64,000 nt of DNA from Capsicum annuum. Its lineage: Eukaryota > Streptophyta > Magnoliopsida > Solanales > Solanaceae. Within the stretch, counting starts at the first letter, position 1. Each line of letters starts with the position of its first letter. The DNA lies in NCBI RefSeq assembly GCF_002878395.1, contig NC_061118.1:84470673-84534672 (forward strand). The letters run 5' to 3'. Positions 60,692 through 64,000 of the stretch are shown here, piece after piece. Below the pieces are notes generated by a model that saw only the letters and a program-made list of their open reading frames with translations, was not told where the DNA came from and searched no databases. Both the position numbers and the translations under genes were made by a program.

Positions 60692-61590
60692 GTAGTGTAG
60701 TATTGGAGGGTCACATTACCTGATGATGATAATGCAGTTGCCGTCCTATTTCATGATGCCCCGAATTTTGCAATATGTTGTTTAGAATGTTTTTAACATA
60801 TGATTCTATCTATGCGTGGATACCTATACTTAGATTGCTTTCTGAAGATCATCTATGTTACTTCTCCTGGAAAATTAGCAGATTGTGATAATCGATGGGT
60901 TGAGCCTCAAAATAGGAGTGGCTGTTGTAAAACAATCAAATTTCATCCGAAATGTTTGAAAACAAATTGGTCTCTTTTTTATTTATTTTTGGTTAGTGCA
61001 GTTTCTAAGTTCTTTTGCCAATTTGGATTATTTTGAGAGTTGTGTAATATTTTCTGTTGTAATATCTGGAATGGGGAAATTTCGCAAATGCAAACATTGG
61101 CCCTTGACTAATAGACTGATACCAACATTTTTATAATTAACTCAGACAGCAAATTGTATATCCATTTGATGCGCTATTTTTGGGTATAAATACATATACA
61201 AACAGTTAAATAAGGAGAGATTGAGTAATATAAGAAGTATATTTTATTGTTGCTAAAAATGATGCATGAGACTTTAATGGAAGATTATGGGCAAAGATTA
61301 TGTTATCAAGTATAATGTGTCGTTAAAGGTTAAACAAAGATAAACGTTGATGATTTTTCTTTTTTTTTTTTTCCTCTTCTCGATCTCTCACCTCTTTTTA
61401 TTCTATGAGTGTGTTTGGTATGAAGGAAAATTTTCTCATTTTGGTTGGATTAAATATTTTGAAAAATATTTTTTAAATTAATTTATTTTTCTCAAATTTA
61501 CGGAAAATGACCTCTTCAAAAAGTAAGAAAAATATTTTTCAAATTCTCTTCAACCTTACTCTACAACTCTTAAAATTACTTACCCCTACC
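60692..61590 (+). other. 3' flank of SHMT and intergenic sequence
   Basis: The 3' untranslated region probably ends within about 400 bases (TG- and T-rich, near 61040-61080), but no clear AATAAA signal fixes the site. Beyond it lie AT-rich sequence and a T run near 61352. No gene seen. Confidence 0.5.
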
Positions 61591-61769
61591 TAGGGCTGGC
61601 AATTTCAGCCCATATTTGTGAAAAGAGTCCATTCAATCCATATTTATTGAATTGGATCACTCATATTTTAAATAGATAAATATGGACTTCAACTCATTTT
61701 AAAAGCTCATAGAAATATGGACAAAATGGATAAAATATGGGTACCCATTTAAACACAAAGATCAATCCC

Positions 61770-62075
61770 TATGCTTAAAATTTCAGTTTTTTTCTTTTCT
61801 AGTTTCTTTTTTTTTTCTCTTTTCTCCTTTAATTTACTATTTTTTCTTTCCTTTTTTCTTTTTCATTTTTTTATTTTTTTCCACTTATTTTTTACTTGTT
61901 TCTTACACTTTTTTCTTTCTTCTATTTCATCAATTTTTTTTTTCAATTTTATTTCTTTTTTCTTCGCTTTTTTTTTTTTGTATTTCTGTTTCCCCCTTTT
62001 TCATTCTTGGTTCGTCATTTTTCTTCTTTTTTATATTTTTTTCCTCATTTTTTTCATTGCATTTTATATTTTATA
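61770..62075. repeat. Pyrimidine-rich tract inside hAT-like element
   Basis: Almost pure T with scattered C on the plus strand. Its partner at 63245-63770 is A with scattered G, so the transcript or single strand could pair across the element. The phenylalanine-rich open frames that cover these tracts are an effect of base composition. Confidence 0.8.
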
Positions 62076-62559
62076 AAAAAATTTTACTTTAAATTTATTT
62101 GTATCGTACTATATATTTCAAATAATTTTATTATTTTATTTGAATAGGTTAATTGTCAATATGTACAATTTATCATTTGTATTTATATACAAATAAGTGT
62201 ATGAATTAATTGTATTTTTTCGAGACTAAGATATATAAATATACAATGTATCATTCAATGCAAATGTGTCATTAGTATTTGTATATCAAATTTATCATTT
62301 ATATTTGTATAGAAACAAGTATCATTAGTATGCATATGGTTCAAATTGTATAAACATGTATCATTTGATACAAATGTAACATTTATATCTGTATAATTTA
62401 GCAATTGTATTTGCATAATTTTATTATTTTTATTTGTATTGTTTAATTTATATCAATAAAATACAAGTTGTATCAATATATATAAATATAAGTGTTCGTA
62501 GAAAGAAAAATAACTGTTCTTTTTCAATTGTTTAAAAATACAAATGATACTGTCAACTA

Positions 62560-62880
62560 CGAATGCAAATATAAATAAATAAAATTATAAATACAAATAT
62601 AATTATAAATACAAATACAATACACAGTCAACTTAAAAATACAAATATAAAATAGATCATTAAAAATACAAGTTCATCAATAAAAATAGAATACAAATAC
62701 AAATACAAGTAAAATAAAATCATAAAATACAAATACAATGTGCAGTAAAAGATAAATTACAAATACAAAACAATCCTTTTAAAATATAAGTGCGAATTAT
62801 ATAAAATATATATGACGGTACAAACTATAAAATACAAATACAAGTTTGAAGTCTATAAAACAAATACAAATACAATTGTA
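62560..62880. repeat. aaatac-type simple repeat
   Basis: Degenerate short repeats of aaatac with interruptions. The reverse-complement type (gtatttgtat) appears at 62170-62460, which adds to the inverted layout of the element. Confidence 0.7.
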
Positions 62881-63244
62881 TTAAGTAGCTTGGTCCATCT
62901 TTATTCCATTTCATATATGGCAGAGGATCCACATAGCCCTTGATTTATGGGAAAGTCCAGCTTCAAATTCGATTTCTAACACCCTCATATTAGAGTTCTC
63001 GTTAGAGCAGAAGTAAGGCACGAAACGAAGAGCTTAGGGTCAGGCAAGGCAGGAAGTACATAGAAACCTTGATTTGTTTACTTCTTGCGACTGCTAAAGA
63101 TATTTGGTTTGACAAATGTAATCCCAAGATCTTTTAGGATACTATCTCTGTATATGTCCATTAGGTGGAGTCCACTTGAATGTACTTACACAAATTATAA
63201 ATGTTGGGTGAATATAAATCAATATGCGCTTAGGGTATTTTCGT

Positions 63245-63775
63245 TATCATAAAAAAAAAGAAGAAAATCAAAAATAGAAAAAAAATCAATAAAAAGAAAG
63301 AGGTAGAAGTTAGAGATAGAAGAGAGAAAAAAAGGGTAAAGAAAGAATTGAAGAAAAAAATACAAAAAAAATCAAAAAGAAAAAAAATAATGAAAAAGGA
63401 GAAAAGGAAAAAGAAAAAAATGATGGTAAATACAAATATACGGAGTGGTTATGATATTTCAGTCATCATCCATAATTTGTACTCGACTTAAAACATAAAA
63501 TACAACGAAAAAAGAAAAAAAATGAGAAAGAAGTAAAAATAAAACAAAATCAAAAATAGAATAAAAGGAGACTAAAAAGGAAAAGAAAAAAAAGAAAAAG
63601 AAAGAGAAGCAATGTGTAGAGATAGAAGAGAGAGAAAAAAAGAAATAAAAAAAATAAAAAATAAAAATAAAACTAGAGGCTACATATAGAAGAGAGAGAA
63701 AAAAACTAAAAAAAAAATTGAAAAAGAACAAACGAAAAAAAAGTCAAGTTGATATGATATAAAAGTTTTATGTTT
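63245..63775. repeat. Purine-rich tract inside hAT-like element
   Basis: A run of A with scattered G broken by a short complex piece at 63425-63490. It is complementary in kind to 61770-62075. Within it, two related blocks carry agagatagaagagag (63311 and 63619), which suggests an internal duplication. Confidence 0.75.
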
Positions 63776-64000
63776 TTGACTTTAGGAGTTAAAGTGGGCT
63801 GAAACCATTTTTACCCAATCCATATTTGACCAAATCCATATTTACCCATATTTATATAGGCGGATTGCAATCCAAATTTTTTTTGCTCGATCCATATTTA
63901 ATCCATCCAAATCCAATCCAATCCGCCGTTTAACACCCCTATCCCTACCCGAATCCCCAATCCCCTATCACCCTCCATCTAGAAAAAATATTTAAAATTT

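Larger units (their letters stand above)
61591..63941. mobile_element. Non-autonomous hAT-like element with fold-back halves
   Basis: The ends tagggctggcaattt (61591) and, reversed, taggggtgttaaacg (63941) are imperfect terminal inverted repeats. Flanking 8-mers cccctacc (61583-61590) and tccctacc (63942-63949) match at 7 of 8 positions. The length of duplication and the ends fit hAT elements. Many subterminal copies of ccatattt and aaatatgg occur near both ends, as in hAT elements where the transposase binds such repeats. Inside, 61770-62060 is T/C-rich and 63245-63770 is A/G-rich; 62150-62880 is full of atacaaat-type repeats; 62885-63240 is the only complex sequence. No transposase coding. 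Confidence 0.72.

Noticed and set aside
61771..62147. Phenylalanine-rich frames as membrane proteins
   Set aside because: They are produced by a T/C-rich tract; no start context or conservation.
63459..63731. Antisense Phe/Ser-rich frame
   Set aside because: An artefact of the A/G-rich tract in the hAT-like element.

Overview
This is a plant nuclear genome window, most likely from a solanaceous species (tomato, potato, pepper or tobacco relatives). The reasons are the plastid-type serine hydroxymethyltransferase gene with many short introns, a tRNA-derived SINE that resembles the TS/SolS family, and several long-LTR Ty3/gypsy families with initiator-Met primer sites. The family assignments rest on motif recognition; no database search was possible.

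Bases 1 to about 51905 are essentially one decayed Ty3/gypsy element (called A, plus strand) pulled apart by later insertions. Its 5' LTR covers 1-2434 and 18719-19045. Its gag lies at 19253-20820, protease at 20825-20953 and 22915-23110, reverse transcriptase at 23400-23696 and 41133-41620, RNase H at 41660-42257 and integrase at 51241-51905. Inserted into it are: element 1 (2435-18713, plus) in the LTR, which itself holds element 2 (7601-17470, minus) of the same family; a solo LTR (20954-22909) in protease; an Athila-like element B (23697-41132, minus) in reverse transcriptase, which holds element C (24414-34498, plus) in one of its LTRs; and element D (42258-51235, minus) between RNase H and integrase. 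Most insertions are proved by matching or near-matching 5-bp target duplications. Every pol gene in the nest carries stops, frameshifts or deletions, so none looks autonomous.

Bases 51906-55503 are a graveyard of three abutting fragments: an LTR (E), an Athila-like LTR (F) and an integrase piece (G).

Bases 55504-61100 hold the only intact cellular gene: an 11-exon plastidial serine hydroxymethyltransferase (SHM3-like, 525 residues) on the plus strand, with TATA and CCAAT motifs upstream and a SINE in intron 1.

Bases 61591-63941 are a 2.35-kb non-autonomous, hAT-like element with weak terminal inverted repeats and an 8-bp target duplication that matches at 7 of 8 positions. Its two halves are pyrimidine-rich and purine-rich on the same strand, so it could fold back.

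I found no undescribed gene system. The most notable signals are a 19-nt hairpin shared by unrelated LTR families (within a three-hairpin cluster in one of them), a natural long inverted repeat made by self-nesting, a stop-codon spectrum that points to methylation-driven decay, and the SINE and hAT-like insertions around the SHMT gene.
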